64,000 nucleotides of DNA from Candidatus Electrothrix communis (GCA_030644725.1 CP130629.1:2519501-2583500); one strand, 5' to 3'; numbered from the stretch's first letter, positions 52,378 through 61,405 are shown. Notes: generated from the sequence alone by a model not told the origin. Numbers and translations are program-made.

Positions 52378-52985
52378 TGCTCCATTATTTTGAAATACTG
52401 TTCACCTCCCTGTTTATGGAGAACATGGTGCTCTCCTTTTTTCTGGGGATGTGTACCTTCCTGGCGATCTCCAAGCAGATCAATGCCGCTGCCGGTCTGG
52501 GTTGTGCGGTTCTACTCATTCAGGTCATCACTGTTCCCATCAATAACCTGATCTATCATCACCTGCTCAAGCCGGATGCCCTGGCCTGGGCCGGTTTTCC
52601 CGGTCTGGATCTGACCTTTCTCGGCCTCCTGATCTACATCGGGGTGATCGCCGCTGTGGTCCAGATCCTGGAAATGGTCCTTGATCGCTTTCTCCCGGCC
52701 CTCTACAACACTCTGGGTATCTTCCTGCCCCTGCTCACGGTCAACTGCGCCATCCTGGGAGGTACCCTTTTTATGGTGGAACGGGAATATACCTTCGGAG
52801 AAAGCGTGTTCTACGGCATCGGGTCTGGCGGTGGTTTTCTGCTGGCCGTGGTCGCCCTGGCCGGGATTCGGGAAAAACTGGAATATGCTGATCCGCCTGC
52901 CGGTTTACGGGGCCTCGGCCTGACCTTTATCACTGCCGGCCTGATGGCTCTCGCCTTTATGGGCCTGGCCGGAATATCCTTTTAA
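52377..52985 (+). CDS. nqrE: Na+-translocating NADH:quinone reductase subunit E
   Basis: A 202-residue six-TM partner of NqrD in inverse topology. [13 protein letters not shown] near residue 15 and [10 protein letters not shown] near 120 carry the cluster cysteines. Start ATG 52377 overlaps the nqrD stop and has AGGAGAG before it; a longer frame from 52332 lies inside nqrD. Confidence 0.96.
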   Translation: MLHYFEILFTSLFMENMVLSFFLGMCTFLAISKQINAAAGLGCAVLLIQVITVPINNLIYHHLLKPDALAWAGFPGLDLTFLGLLIYIGVIAAVVQILEMVLDRFLPALYNTLGIFLPLLTVNCAILGGTLFMVEREYTFGESVFYGIGSGGGFLLAVVALAGIREKLEYADPPAGLRGLGLTFITAGLMALAFMGLAGISF

Positions 52986-52998
52986 AAGAGATCACAGC

Positions 52999-54222
52999 AT
53001 GCTGGAAATTATCGCCGCTGTTCTTACCTTTCTCGCTCTTCAGTTCATCCTGGTCACCCTGATTGTGCTGGCGAAGAAAAAGCTCCTGCCGGACGGGGAA
53101 GTCACCATTGAGATCAACGAAAAAAAAGAGCTTCAGGTCAAACCCGGTGGTCGCCTGCTCACCACCCTGGCCAATGAAGAAATCTTTGTCTCCTCAGCCT
53201 GCGGCGGCGGCGGTAGCTGCGGACAATGCCGAGTCACGGTCAAGGAAGGCGGAGGCAGTATCCTGCCCACCGAACGGGGCTATATCTCCCGGCGGGAGGC
53301 CAAACAGGGTATGCGGCTGGCCTGTCAGGTCCAGGTCAAACGGGACATGAACATCGAAGTGCCCCCGGAGATGATGGAGAGCCGGAAATGGCAATGCACG
53401 GTGGTGTCCAACGAGAACATCGCCACCTTTATCAAGGAACTGGTGCTCAAGCTGCCCGAGGGCGAGGAGATGGATTTTCAACCGGGCGGTTTTATCCAGG
53501 TTGATATCCCGCCCCATGCCCTTTCTTTTCGGAGCTTTGATATTAATAAAAAATTCCTGGCTGACTGGAGTAAATTCCGCCTCTTCCAGTATAAATCCAA
53601 CCTGACCATGCCCATCACCAGAGCCTATTCTATGGCCAATTATCCAGGGGAAAAAGGGTTGATTAAGCTGGATATTAAGATTGCCTGTCCGCCCCAGGGC
53701 TGCAAGCTCCCCCTGCCTCCGGGCAAGGCCTCGTCCTATATCTTTAATCTGAAAGCGGGCGATGAGGTCACCATCTCCGGCCCTTACGGGGATTTTTATA
53801 TCCATGAAGGAAAGCAGGAAATGATCTACGTGGGTGCCGGGGCAGGCATGGCTCCTCTGCGCAGCCAAATCCTGGAGTTGATGAAGGGTCGGCATTCCAG
53901 CCGCAAGATATCCTACTGGTACGGCAGCCGTACCCTGCTGGAGGTTCCTTATTTTAAGGACTTTACCGAACTTTCAGATAAGTATCCAAACTTTACCTTT
54001 CATCTCTGCCTGTCCCGGCCCAAGGAAGAGGATAACTGGACCGGATCGGTGGGACATGTCCATAATGTCCTGTACCAAGAGTACCTCAAGGATCACGAGG
54101 CTCCCGAGGATATTCAGTACTATACCTGCGGTCCGCCGGTTATGACTCAATCCCTGATTACGACGCTGACTGAGCTTGGGGTCGAAGAGGATAGTATCTA
54201 TATGGATGACTTCGGGGGATGA
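52999..54222 (+). CDS. nqrF: Na+-translocating NADH:quinone reductase subunit F
   Basis: The 407-residue NADH-oxidising subunit. One N-terminal TM helix, a [2Fe-2S] ferredoxin domain with C68, C74, C77 and C109, an FAD domain with R-A-Y-S-M-A-N-Y and an NADH domain with [11 protein letters not shown]. Electrons pass NADH to FAD to 2Fe-2S and onward to NqrD/E and NqrC. Its stop overlaps the next small gene. Confidence 0.97.
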   Translation: MLEIIAAVLTFLALQFILVTLIVLAKKKLLPDGEVTIEINEKKELQVKPGGRLLTTLANEEIFVSSACGGGGSCGQCRVTVKEGGGSILPTERGYISRREAKQGMRLACQVQVKRDMNIEVPPEMMESRKWQCTVVSNENIATFIKELVLKLPEGEEMDFQPGGFIQVDIPPHALSFRSFDINKKFLADWSKFRLFQYKSNLTMPITRAYSMANYPGEKGLIKLDIKIACPPQGCKLPLPPGKASSYIFNLKAGDEVTISGPYGDFYIHEGKQEMIYVGAGAGMAPLRSQILELMKGRHSSRKISYWYGSRTLLEVPYFKDFTELSDKYPNFTFHLCLSRPKEEDNWTGSVGHVHNVLYQEYLKDHEAPEDIQYYTCGPPVMTQSLITTLTELGVEEDSIYMDDFGG

Positions 54223-54422
54223 TGAAGATTTTCTTGCTTACTACCGGAATTAGTTTTATCGTTATTCTTGTTGCTGCTTTGATTATTAATTTTAGTAAAC
54301 GACGGCAGCGGAAATCTCCGCATGGGTTGACTGGGATGTGTCATCGGAGTGGGGGGGTGGTTTGTGGGTCTTGTAGGGAGGGGGTAATGAAAAAAAGGGA
54401 TGATTTGAATCGTGATACCTGA
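54219..54422 (+). CDS. nqrM: NqrM-like NQR maturation protein
   Basis: A 67-residue protein starting inside the nqrF stop (ATGATGA), so coupled to it. One TM helix (about 5-24), then a basic stretch and a cysteine group C-H-R-S-G-G-V-V-C-G-S-C. NqrM (DUF539) has one TM followed by cysteines and is thought to deliver iron for the NqrD/E centre. Size, place and cysteines fit, but the match is from recall, and the tail is shorter on cysteines than Vibrio NqrM. Confidence 0.6.
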   Translation: MMKIFLLTTGISFIVILVAALIINFSKRRQRKSPHGLTGMCHRSGGVVCGSCREGVMKKRDDLNRDT

Positions 54423-54563
54423 CTTGCTACGGTGCAAAATCTAACTTAGCCACCACCCTTTTTGTCAACAATACCAATTGGTTACGATTACACTTATGCC
54501 TGTGTGCAAACAGCAAGATAGACGCATTTCTTTTACACAATTTATAACAGTAGAGATTTATAC

Positions 54564-55043
54564 ATGGAAAAAACATTAGTAATTATTAAGCCAGATGCCA
54601 TTCAACGAGCTCTTGTAGGGGAAATCATCTCTAGGCTAGAAAAGAAAGGTTTGCAACTTGTCGCGACGAAAATGGTTAAAATGTCAGGTGATATGGTTAA
54701 TCAGCATTACTCGCACATAAAAAAAATACCAACCTACCCAGACCTAAAACAATTTATGTCAAGTGAGCCACTTCTTGCCATGTGCTGGCAAGGTCTTGAA
54801 GTCATTAATACAGTAAGAAAACTATGTGGTCAAACAAAGTCTAGAGATGCTGAACCAGGTACAATTCGTGGGGATTTTGGTATGTCTATTCAGAGAAATC
54901 TTATTCATGCGTCTGATTCTATTGAAACAGCAAAAAAAGAAATAAACCAATTTTTCGATAGAAACGAAATATTTGAATACAGCCAAAAGAATTTTAATTC
55001 TATTTATTCTAGATTCGAACAAGAACAATTAAGAAAATCTTAA
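54564..55043 (+). CDS. ndk: Nucleoside diphosphate kinase
   Basis: A 159-residue enzyme that balances NTP and dNTP pools by phosphotransfer through a histidine. L-V-I-I-K-P-D-A opens the fold, and the catalytic His115 lies in N-L-I-H-A-S-D-S. It is longer than the usual 140 by a C-terminal helix. Base use is AT-rich, unlike the nqr genes, which suggests acquisition. It is the first gene of the accessory cluster, now cut off from the rest by an insertion sequence. Confidence 0.92.
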   Translation: MEKTLVIIKPDAIQRALVGEIISRLEKKGLQLVATKMVKMSGDMVNQHYSHIKKIPTYPDLKQFMSSEPLLAMCWQGLEVINTVRKLCGQTKSRDAEPGTIRGDFGMSIQRNLIHASDSIETAKKEINQFFDRNEIFEYSQKNFNSIYSRFEQEQLRKS

Positions 55044-55098
55044 GAAGATAAATGAGCTTACAATAACCCTATCGTTTTTATTAAATTTCAAAAAATAT

Positions 55099-56735
55099 CG
55101 ACCTGTGCGGTTAGATTAATTTTCACTACCCTCACGCGTGACATGCGATTAATATTATAGAAGGATAGACTCATATTTCATGTGGAGGGATCAGAATGAC
55201 TGGGTATAAAGTCAAAGTAAGCGTTGAACTTGTAGAGTGTAACGAATCTATTAGCGATAGCCCGACGAAGCAGCAAGATGGCAGTTTCAATATGGTTATC
55301 AGTGAGAAAGATGCTGTAAGTATAGACAAGTGCGAAAAAACCATTTTACAAACCGCATATCCGACAATACGGTCTGCTTTATCCGAGCACCTTACCGGGG
55401 TGTCTCAAAAAAAGCTGGTGAGATGAGTGAAGCCGGAGAACAAGTAATTCAAAATAGTTGTCCATATAAAGTTGATGGGGAAGCCGGACGATTTGCATTC
55501 TTTACTCATAGTATCCTGAAGGGTGCCGACGTGCGATACAACACCGGTCAAGATGTTTTTTCGTGCCTGCATGGGAAAGAGTATTACCGAACCACAGGTT
55601 TCAAAGAAATAGCTTTGATTTACGGTGATACGGAAGAATCATACAGAAAAACAACACGATTAATCAATCGCATCCGGTACCAGGAAAAAGACGGCACCCC
55701 ATCCCGTACACTTCATGAAGCTACAGAGCGGGAAGGAACTGCCCTGCTTGAGCATATAACAAAAAATCCGAACAAATATTATCCCGGCATGGCTTTGAAG
55801 AGACCGGGATATATCAAGAAGAGAATCCAGAGTATACTCAATCAGTCCCTGTTTTTCTGGATCAGGAGAAGATTGACGACGCAGTCTCTCTTTGTACAGA
55901 AGTATGTGGCTTTTCTGATGGTTACATAGATAATCCGATAGGCTACGAGGATCCTTCTGAAACAATCAACATAGCGGTGGATGATGTTAATGTAAAAAGA
56001 CAGGAAGATAACAGAATTCCGGGGCAGAAAAGAACCGCGCATACAAGGAAATACGCACATAACACAATCGCTCGTCTTTCTCACAACGGGACAAAATATG
56101 TCTTAAACGGAGCGTCCATAACCTCTCTTCTTCCTATTATAATGTCTTTTTACTTGCTAACGGTCTTTCCGGGAAACGATTCCAGTTTTTTACTGATGGT
56201 CATACAGTCCTGAATACAGCAATTATAAATTTTTATTCCTGGAAAGAAAATATGGGAATAATATTGGACTGGTACCACCTTGGTAAGAAGTGCGGGGAGT
56301 TGCTGAGTCAAACAATGAACGGTCGGAAATTACGCAATGAAGTTCTCAATAAACTCAAGCCGTTGCTTTGGTACGGTCTCACAGATAAAGCAGTTGAGTT
56401 TTTGCGTGAGATCCCGGAGAAGGATATAAAGAACGTTCAATCATTAGAGAAACTCATTGCCTACCTGGAAAGGAACCGACCTTATATCCCCTGCTATGCT
56501 GCCCGAAAAGAACTCGGACTTTGTAATTCGAGTGCTGTCGGTGAAAAGGCGAATGATCTGATTGTGTCAGAACGACAAAAACATAATGGGATGAGCTGGA
56601 CCAAAAAGGGAACAGTGGCCTTGGCTACGATTACTGCCCTTAAGCAAAATAATGAATACAGAAAGTGGTTTGAGGAAAAGGATATTGATTTTAAACTGGC
56701 TGCTTAGACTAAAAAATGGCTAACCGCACAGGTTG
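55099..56735 (+). mobile_element. Insertion sequence, ISKra4-like (tentative), 1637 bp, 8-bp target duplication
   Basis: The ends are 16-bp inverted repeats, CGACCTGTGCGGTTAG at the left and CTAACCGCACAGGTTG at the right, with one mismatch. The octamer AAAAATAT lies directly outside both ends (55091-55098 and 56736-56743). The element holds one broken transposase. It lies between ndk and the nuclease-like gene of an otherwise tightly spaced cluster. Confidence 0.85.
55196..56707 (+). pseudogene. Transposase with three frameshifts (ISKra4-like, tentative)
   Basis: One long protein can be read across three -1 shifts, at an A7 run (near 55408), an A6 run (near 55762) and a T5 run (near 56146). 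The rebuilt sequence has Q-E-D-N-R-I-P-G-Q-K-R, F-F-T-D-G-H-T, I-I-L-D-W-Y-H-L-G-K-K-C and near its end R-Q-K-H-N-G-M-S-W-T-K-K-G-T-V-A-L-A. The D-W-Y-H-L pattern and the ending recall ISKra4-type transposases, but I cannot confirm the family. Each shift fits loss of one base from a homopolymer. Confidence 0.75.
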
Positions 56736-56750
56736 AAAAATATTCACGAA

Positions 56751-57563
56751 ATGAATAGCAATATGGATTACAAGATGAACATAGTGAACCAACAAAAGAG
56801 TATTAGTTTCGCAACATGGAATATCGGTGGAGGTGTACTAGGAGAGTCTCATCAGACAGATGGTAAACCTGCTATTGCCTATTACAGTTCAGTTATTAAA
56901 AAATATTTTCCTGACATAATATGCATACAAGAAGGTCACTCTTACAAAACAAATGAGGTAGCACAACCTGAATGGCTGGCCACAGACCTTGGTTACAAAT
57001 ATTTTAAGACATTTGCTCTAAGTGAATCTCATTTGGCGCCAAACGCTTTTTTGAATTTGTCGATTTTGTCAAAATTTCCTCTGTCAAATTTTCTGTTTTC
57101 AAAATTTGAGAATCCCAAGTTATCTTCTATTGGCCCTAACGGTGATCAATGGACTCTTTTTGATAAAGGATACTTTTCATGTCTAGTAAAAACACCTTAC
57201 GGAGATACTACTGTCTTTAACTGCCACTGTTTTCCCTTACATTTTTTTAATGGAAATCCTACAGAGCAGCGTTTTGTCGCAATATGGCGGCAATTATTGA
57301 ATGTGCTTAAAAAAATGAGGCTCAGTCACCCCGTACTAGCTGCAATTGATCTAAATTCCCCTGATATTACAGGCCTATTATCAGAAGAACTCGATAAAAA
57401 CAAGTATTTAAATGCGACAATAGACATTCCAACCACAACAAAAGGTGTCCAACAGGATTATATATTACATACTAAAGAGTTTAAGGATATATCAAAAATC
57501 ATAATTGATACAAAATCAGACCATTCTTACTGCCAGGTTTTTTTCGAAAGAGTCTACACTTAA
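56751..57563 (+). CDS. Endonuclease/exonuclease/phosphatase-family protein
   Basis: About 270 residues with the metal-dependent EEP fold: A-T-W-N-I-G-G-G near the start, I-I-C-I-Q-E-G (metal Glu), L-S-I-L-S-K-F-P-L, F-N-C-H-C-F-P-L, A-A-I-D-L-N-S and the closing S-D-H-S-Y-C. The substrate could be DNA, a nucleotide, or a phosphoester. No signal peptide is seen. The frame opens at a TTG inside the right end of the insertion sequence; ATG 56751, 56763 or 56775 are real start options. It lies 18 nt before the kinase gene. Confidence 0.85.
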   Translation: MNSNMDYKMNIVNQQKSISFATWNIGGGVLGESHQTDGKPAIAYYSSVIKKYFPDIICIQEGHSYKTNEVAQPEWLATDLGYKYFKTFALSESHLAPNAFLNLSILSKFPLSNFLFSKFENPKLSSIGPNGDQWTLFDKGYFSCLVKTPYGDTTVFNCHCFPLHFFNGNPTEQRFVAIWRQLLNVLKKMRLSHPVLAAIDLNSPDITGLLSEELDKNKYLNATIDIPTTTKGVQQDYILHTKEFKDISKIIIDTKSDHSYCQVFFERVYT

Positions 57564-57581
57564 ATATGTATTGGAGTCTTT

Positions 57582-58115
57582 ATGAGAGTTTCACTTATAG
57601 GCCCATCAGGGGCCGGGAAGACCACTACTGCGCAACTTATGCAGAAAATGTTGCCAGGTTCAGTTATCTGTTCCATTGCGACACCGCTTAATGAAATACA
57701 ACATGAATTTTATCGACGGTTACATATACCATCACCCTATCTATCTGGGTCTCAAGATGGAGAAATGTTACAAAAAATAAGAGATATTTTTTTATCTCGT
57801 TCGGAAAGTTTTCTTTCAGACGAATTTCACAAAGTGATTAATTCTTTTCCTGACAATTTATCAATTATAAACGATGATTGTCGGTTGAGTATGCATAAAA
57901 AGTTATTTAATATGGGTTTTGTTTTTGTTTGGATAGAAGGAGCCCACAGGGAGAAGCGGTCAGACAAGTTCAAGGCAAACGGAACCTCAAACATAAATGA
58001 CACAATTATTCAAAAGGAACACTGCCTCTTCACCATTAACAACAATGGTGACATAAGTAATCTTTTGGCAAATATTAAATTATTTCTGAAAAACAAAGAG
58101 AGATTCGATGGTTAA
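57582..58115 (+). CDS. Small P-loop kinase, nucleotide-kinase-like
   Basis: A 177-residue P-loop protein. Walker A is G-P-S-G-A-G-K-T-T at residues 7-15. The segment I-N-D-D-C-R-L followed by L-F-N-M-G-F-V-F-V-W-I resembles the D-x-R strand of deoxynucleoside monophosphate kinases (phage T4 gp1 type) and dephospho-CoA kinase relatives. The substrate is inferred only. Its end overlaps the next gene by 8 nt. Confidence 0.7.
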   Translation: MRVSLIGPSGAGKTTTAQLMQKMLPGSVICSIATPLNEIQHEFYRRLHIPSPYLSGSQDGEMLQKIRDIFLSRSESFLSDEFHKVINSFPDNLSIINDDCRLSMHKKLFNMGFVFVWIEGAHREKRSDKFKANGTSNINDTIIQKEHCLFTINNNGDISNLLANIKLFLKNKERFDG

Positions 58116-58974
58116 TAAAATAATTGCGAGGTTATCTAGTTTCCGGAACATTGATCCAGAGAATACTCCTGTAGTTATTTCGATAACTTATGATCGTCTA
58201 AAGTTAGTTTTGATAAACTTTTTGGTACAGCATGATAAAGCTTCCAAATGGTCCACATATGCAAGTTTGTCAATTGCTTTATGGTTGAATTTATTTGTGG
58301 CTGACTTTTCGCCAACCAAAACTCATTTCTTTATAAATGGTGATCAGTGGAAGGCAATATATGTCATTATCGCTATATTCACTTCTATACAGACAATGAT
58401 TGGACTATTTTATTATTTCAAGCGACCTAAGCTCAATAACATTATTCAAAACATAGTTAACAAATCAGACTCAGCCACTGAAGTTAGAGCGATATTTCTA
58501 TTGAAACGCATGTGCACAGATTTTGAATATAGGATATTAGTATATCGTGATCCAGTATGGGGGTGCTATATGTTGCCACACTATAATATCTCTGGCCAAT
58601 CTGCTTTAGAATCAAACGATCCCGTTTTAACCTCCTATATTAGTGGCACTCTCGGTGTCCCACCAAGTGAGATTCTCCTAGAATACTATAGAGGTCTAGA
58701 TCTTCCTTCTTGGAAGCACTCTGAGTTTCATAAAACCGGAACAATTTACAATTTTTCATTTTATGCTGCTCGAATTATAAGTAAAGGTTCCCAACCAGAA
58801 TATATACTAGACAAGCAATTCAATCGTAACGGAAAAACATTTCGTTGGATGACTATTTCAGAAATGGAAGCAGATGAAAATACTCGCATAAAAAATATAG
58901 ATGTAACCAGACATATCGCAGATAATAGTACACCTTTTTTAGGTGCTCCACCAAATTCAGTTTCCTCAGTGTAG
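58108..58974 (+). CDS. Two-TM protein with a possible degenerate Nudix domain
   Basis: A 288-residue protein without a family I can name. Two hydrophobic helices lie at about 51-67 and 83-103, with R-P-K-L after them. The C-terminal 170 residues read like a soluble alpha/beta domain: R-I-L-V-Y-R-D-P-V-W-G near 140, then G-V-P-P-S-E-I and R-W-M-T-I-S-E-M. The strand-and-turn pattern hints at a Nudix fold, but no G-x5-E-x7-R-E box is present. It overlaps the kinase gene. Membrane helices plus a nucleotide-binding-like domain are typical of effector proteins in conflict systems; that is inference. Confidence 0.6.
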   Translation: MVNKIIARLSSFRNIDPENTPVVISITYDRLKLVLINFLVQHDKASKWSTYASLSIALWLNLFVADFSPTKTHFFINGDQWKAIYVIIAIFTSIQTMIGLFYYFKRPKLNNIIQNIVNKSDSATEVRAIFLLKRMCTDFEYRILVYRDPVWGCYMLPHYNISGQSALESNDPVLTSYISGTLGVPPSEILLEYYRGLDLPSWKHSEFHKTGTIYNFSFYAARIISKGSQPEYILDKQFNRNGKTFRWMTISEMEADENTRIKNIDVTRHIADNSTPFLGAPPNSVSSV

Positions 58975-59009
58975 CAATACTTTTAAAAGAAAAATATTTT
59001 ATAATATCA

Positions 59010-59840
59010 ATGATCTACATAGAAAACTTAAAGCGACACGTAAGCAATTGTGCACAGAAATGCTATATAGTTCCGGTCGCACGAGCATGTAACGCAAAAT
59101 GTGTTTTTTGTGCTACAAGCACCTATAGGCCATCTCAAACAAATGGCTATATGTGTTTAGATAACAAAATATATTCTGTCATTGATACTCTCTATAGGTG
59201 TGGTGTCAAAATTTTTGAAATAACGGGAGGGGGGGAGCCAACACTACATCCAAACCTCGAAAATTTAATAAAAATACTTCGTGACAAACATAATGTCAGC
59301 ATTAAGCTTTATACGAATGGCTCTAATTTGCCAAAAGCTATTTCAATAAACGAGCTTAATATTTCTAGGTGTACAGTTGACCCAGGTTGTAATCAAATTT
59401 TAATGAATATAAATCAAGGAAGTCTTCCCTTAAAAAAAATGATCCAACACGCTAGAGGGCTAGGCCATAAAAACATAAGGCTTTCTGTCCCAATCCTGAA
59501 AGGAGGCGTGCAGTCAATATCAGACGCAAAAGACTTTATAAAATACGCTGCTAAGACAGTCAACTCCATTGTCTTTCGTCCACTTTACCCCTGTACACCC
59601 AATCTTGAAAAGATCAATGTCTCTAACATCGACAATATTAATAATTGGCAAAATTTACTCCAAGAATACGCTGAATATATTGACAATAGGTGCATTATTG
59701 AAGTGGATACAGATTCATGTAACAAATCTCACCAACTTATTCTCGGCAGCGACTCTAACTTATATACTGAATGGACGATGTCTAACATGTTTATGGGTCA
59801 AAAAAATATTAATACCAATATAAACTTTAAATTTGATTAA
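59010..59840 (+). CDS. Radical SAM enzyme
   Basis: A 276-residue radical SAM protein. The cluster motif is C27-N-A-K-C31-V-F-C34 (CX3CX2C), and the SAM-binding G-G-G-E follows at 73-76 in I-T-G-G-G-E-P-T-L-H-P, as in MoaA-like enzymes. There is no clear SPASM or second-cluster domain; later cysteines are scattered. The product is unknown, but the nucleotide-linked neighbours suggest a nucleotide or nucleoside substrate. It is not viperin by its motif surroundings. Gaps to neighbours are 35 and 26 nt. Confidence 0.88.
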   Translation: MIYIENLKRHVSNCAQKCYIVPVARACNAKCVFCATSTYRPSQTNGYMCLDNKIYSVIDTLYRCGVKIFEITGGGEPTLHPNLENLIKILRDKHNVSIKLYTNGSNLPKAISINELNISRCTVDPGCNQILMNINQGSLPLKKMIQHARGLGHKNIRLSVPILKGGVQSISDAKDFIKYAAKTVNSIVFRPLYPCTPNLEKINVSNIDNINNWQNLLQEYAEYIDNRCIIEVDTDSCNKSHQLILGSDSNLYTEWTMSNMFMGQKNINTNINFKFD

Positions 59841-59866
59841 CTCCTATCTGCTTCTGGTTATGCTCT

Positions 59867-60472
59867 ATGGGTAATAGCAATAACATAAAAAATTTAGCGA
59901 CTTGCCCTTCACCTGCTCAGCCAATACCCAAAAACGCAACTAGTGTTTTTAAAGGCTTAATATTTGAAGTGTTTCAGTGGAAACAACTTCAATTTGACGA
60001 AACTGAGGTGGTGTTTGAAAAAGCACGTCGTCCCGATACTGTCGTCATATTACCTATCCTTGACGATGGACGAATTGTTCTTTGCCAACAAGAGCAGTCT
60101 GGGTGTAAGCCATTTATATCTTGCTTTGGTGGGAGAGTAGAAGAGGGAGAAGATGCCACAAATGCAGCCAGACGAGAATTACTTGAAGAAAGTGGTTATG
60201 CTGCAAATGAGTTAACTTTGTGGGAAGCTCACCACCCTATAACAAAATTAGAATGGGTTGTTTATACTTTTATTGCAAAGGGGATTACGACTCAAACAAA
60301 ACCAAAAGTTGAGCCAGGCGAAATGATATCTCCATTTTTTATTACTTTTGATGAGCTTGTCGAATTAAGCTTAGATTCAAAATTTCGTGAGGGACATATA
60401 GCTTTCCGGTTATTAAAGGCAAAGTCTTTACCCAATGAAATGAAAAAAATCAGAAAGCTATTTCAACCTTAA
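59867..60472 (+). CDS. Nudix hydrolase
   Basis: A 201-residue Nudix hydrolase with a perfect box at residues 89-111: G-R-V-E-E-G-E, seven residues, R-E-L-L-E-E-S-G-Y. The strand pattern R-P-D-T-V-V-I-L-P-I-L-D-D-G-R and Q-Q-E-Q resembles ADP-ribose pyrophosphatase-type members. It would cut a nucleoside diphosphate linked to another group and release a nucleotide monophosphate; the specific substrate cannot be read. It lies between the radical SAM and dCTP-deaminase-like genes. Confidence 0.9.
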   Translation: MGNSNNIKNLATCPSPAQPIPKNATSVFKGLIFEVFQWKQLQFDETEVVFEKARRPDTVVILPILDDGRIVLCQQEQSGCKPFISCFGGRVEEGEDATNAARRELLEESGYAANELTLWEAHHPITKLEWVVYTFIAKGITTQTKPKVEPGEMISPFFITFDELVELSLDSKFREGHIAFRLLKAKSLPNEMKKIRKLFQP

Positions 60473-60501
60473 TCTAACTTGACAATGGAATAATTTTAAA
60501 A

Positions 60502-61074
60502 ATGAATCTTATGCTTTCTGAAAACACATGCAATGGTGGCTGGTTAGCTGGCACACTGGTTGACCGAGAGGTTAACAATGGCAATATCATAATTACCCCC
60601 TTCTTGAAAGAATGCTTGAACCCCAATTCATATAACTACCACTTAGATAAATACCTAAAACGGTTAACATCGGCTGTTCTAGATTGCAAAATTGAAGACG
60701 AGTATGAAGATATCACAATACCAAAGGAAGGTTACATATTACAACCAGGGGAATGTTATCTGGGCTCTACCAAAGAAATATTTGGGTCGAATATCTATGC
60801 TGCACTGATTACCGGCAGAAGTTCAGTTGGAAGGAAATTTATAACAAACCATGTAACAGCTGGTTTGATAGATCAAGGATTCTTGGGAAAAATAACATTA
60901 GAAATAACTGTTCAAAAACCAACGAAAATTTATCGGTTTATGCGATTTGGGCAAATCTTTTGGTTTACCGTTTTTGGTAACGCCGAATTATATACAGGAA
61001 AATACCAAAATCAATCCCACCCAACGACATCCCGGTTACATTGTGACTATCAAAAGGATGGAAAGATCATTTAA
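60502..61074 (+). CDS. dCTP deaminase / dUTPase superfamily protein
   Basis: A 190-residue trimeric-type enzyme. G-R-S-S-V-G-R (106-111, with the Arg and Ser pair), H-V-T-A-G-L-I-D (117-124) and the Glu of I-T-L-E (134) match catalytic positions of dCTP deaminase. L-N-P-N-S-Y-N-Y-H-L near 39-48 is the usual N-terminal motif. It would turn dCTP to dUTP, or to dUMP if bifunctional. Start may be M1 or M4. It is the last gene of the cluster and is followed by an attC-like site. Confidence 0.88.
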   Translation: MNLMLSENTCNGGWLAGTLVDREVNNGNIIITPFLKECLNPNSYNYHLDKYLKRLTSAVLDCKIEDEYEDITIPKEGYILQPGECYLGSTKEIFGSNIYAALITGRSSVGRKFITNHVTAGLIDQGFLGKITLEITVQKPTKIYRFMRFGQIFWFTVFGNAELYTGKYQNQSHPTTSRLHCDYQKDGKII

Positions 61075-61101
61075 AATTCAATAATTAAACCGGCTAAAAG
61101 C

Positions 61102-61164
61102 GCCGAACGAATAAGGTTAGATTGTGCGAGCGCAGCGAGCCACAATCTGAACCGTTTGTTGGAC
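61102..61164 (+). repeat. attC-like imperfect palindrome
   Basis: 63 nt with outer GCCGAAC (61102-61108) and GTTGGAC (61158-61164), the latter a perfect GTTRRRY core. The inner arms GGTTAGATTGTG and CACAATCT-G-AACC pair completely except for one extra base (61149), as in integron attC sites with extrahelical bases. The left outer box has one deviation from RYYYAAC. It lies 27 nt after the last cluster gene. Confidence 0.45.
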
Positions 61165-61405
61165 AAGCCCGGCATTATATAGAAAACATCTTTTTTGGCT
61201 GAAGGCTGCCTAGTCAGACAGATGGACCGGAAGGCTGTTTTGGAACCGAGAATTTGATCTTTGAAATTGATTTTCCCTATGCATAAAGCTGTAGTCGGTG
61301 AAAAATAGTATTTTTTAAGTACAGGTATCCAGCGCCGGTTGAACCGGTTTTTTCGAAAGCTGGCGATGTCGCTTCAGGGTTACATAACCATGCACACCTC
61401 CATTT
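61165..61405. other. Non-coding stretch next to the IS91-like element
   Basis: No gene seen. CCGGTT-G-AACCGG followed by TTTTTT at 61335-61353 is a weak plus-strand terminator or part of the transposon end. The left end of the IS91-like element probably lies here but cannot be fixed from one copy. Confidence 0.4.

Noticed and set aside
55196-56707. Programmed -1 frameshifting as explanation for the transposase breaks
   Set aside because: Three shifts would be needed in one gene; known elements use one. Decay or base-calling is simpler, so it is kept only as an option.
59010-59840. Radical SAM gene considered as prokaryotic viperin
   Set aside because: The cluster motif surroundings (C-N-A-K-C-V-F-C-A-T-S) and the length do not match the viperin pattern I know.
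54564-61074. Cluster considered as CBASS, retron or Thoeris
   Set aside because: No cGAS-like nucleotidyltransferase, reverse transcriptase, TIR or SIR2 gene is present.
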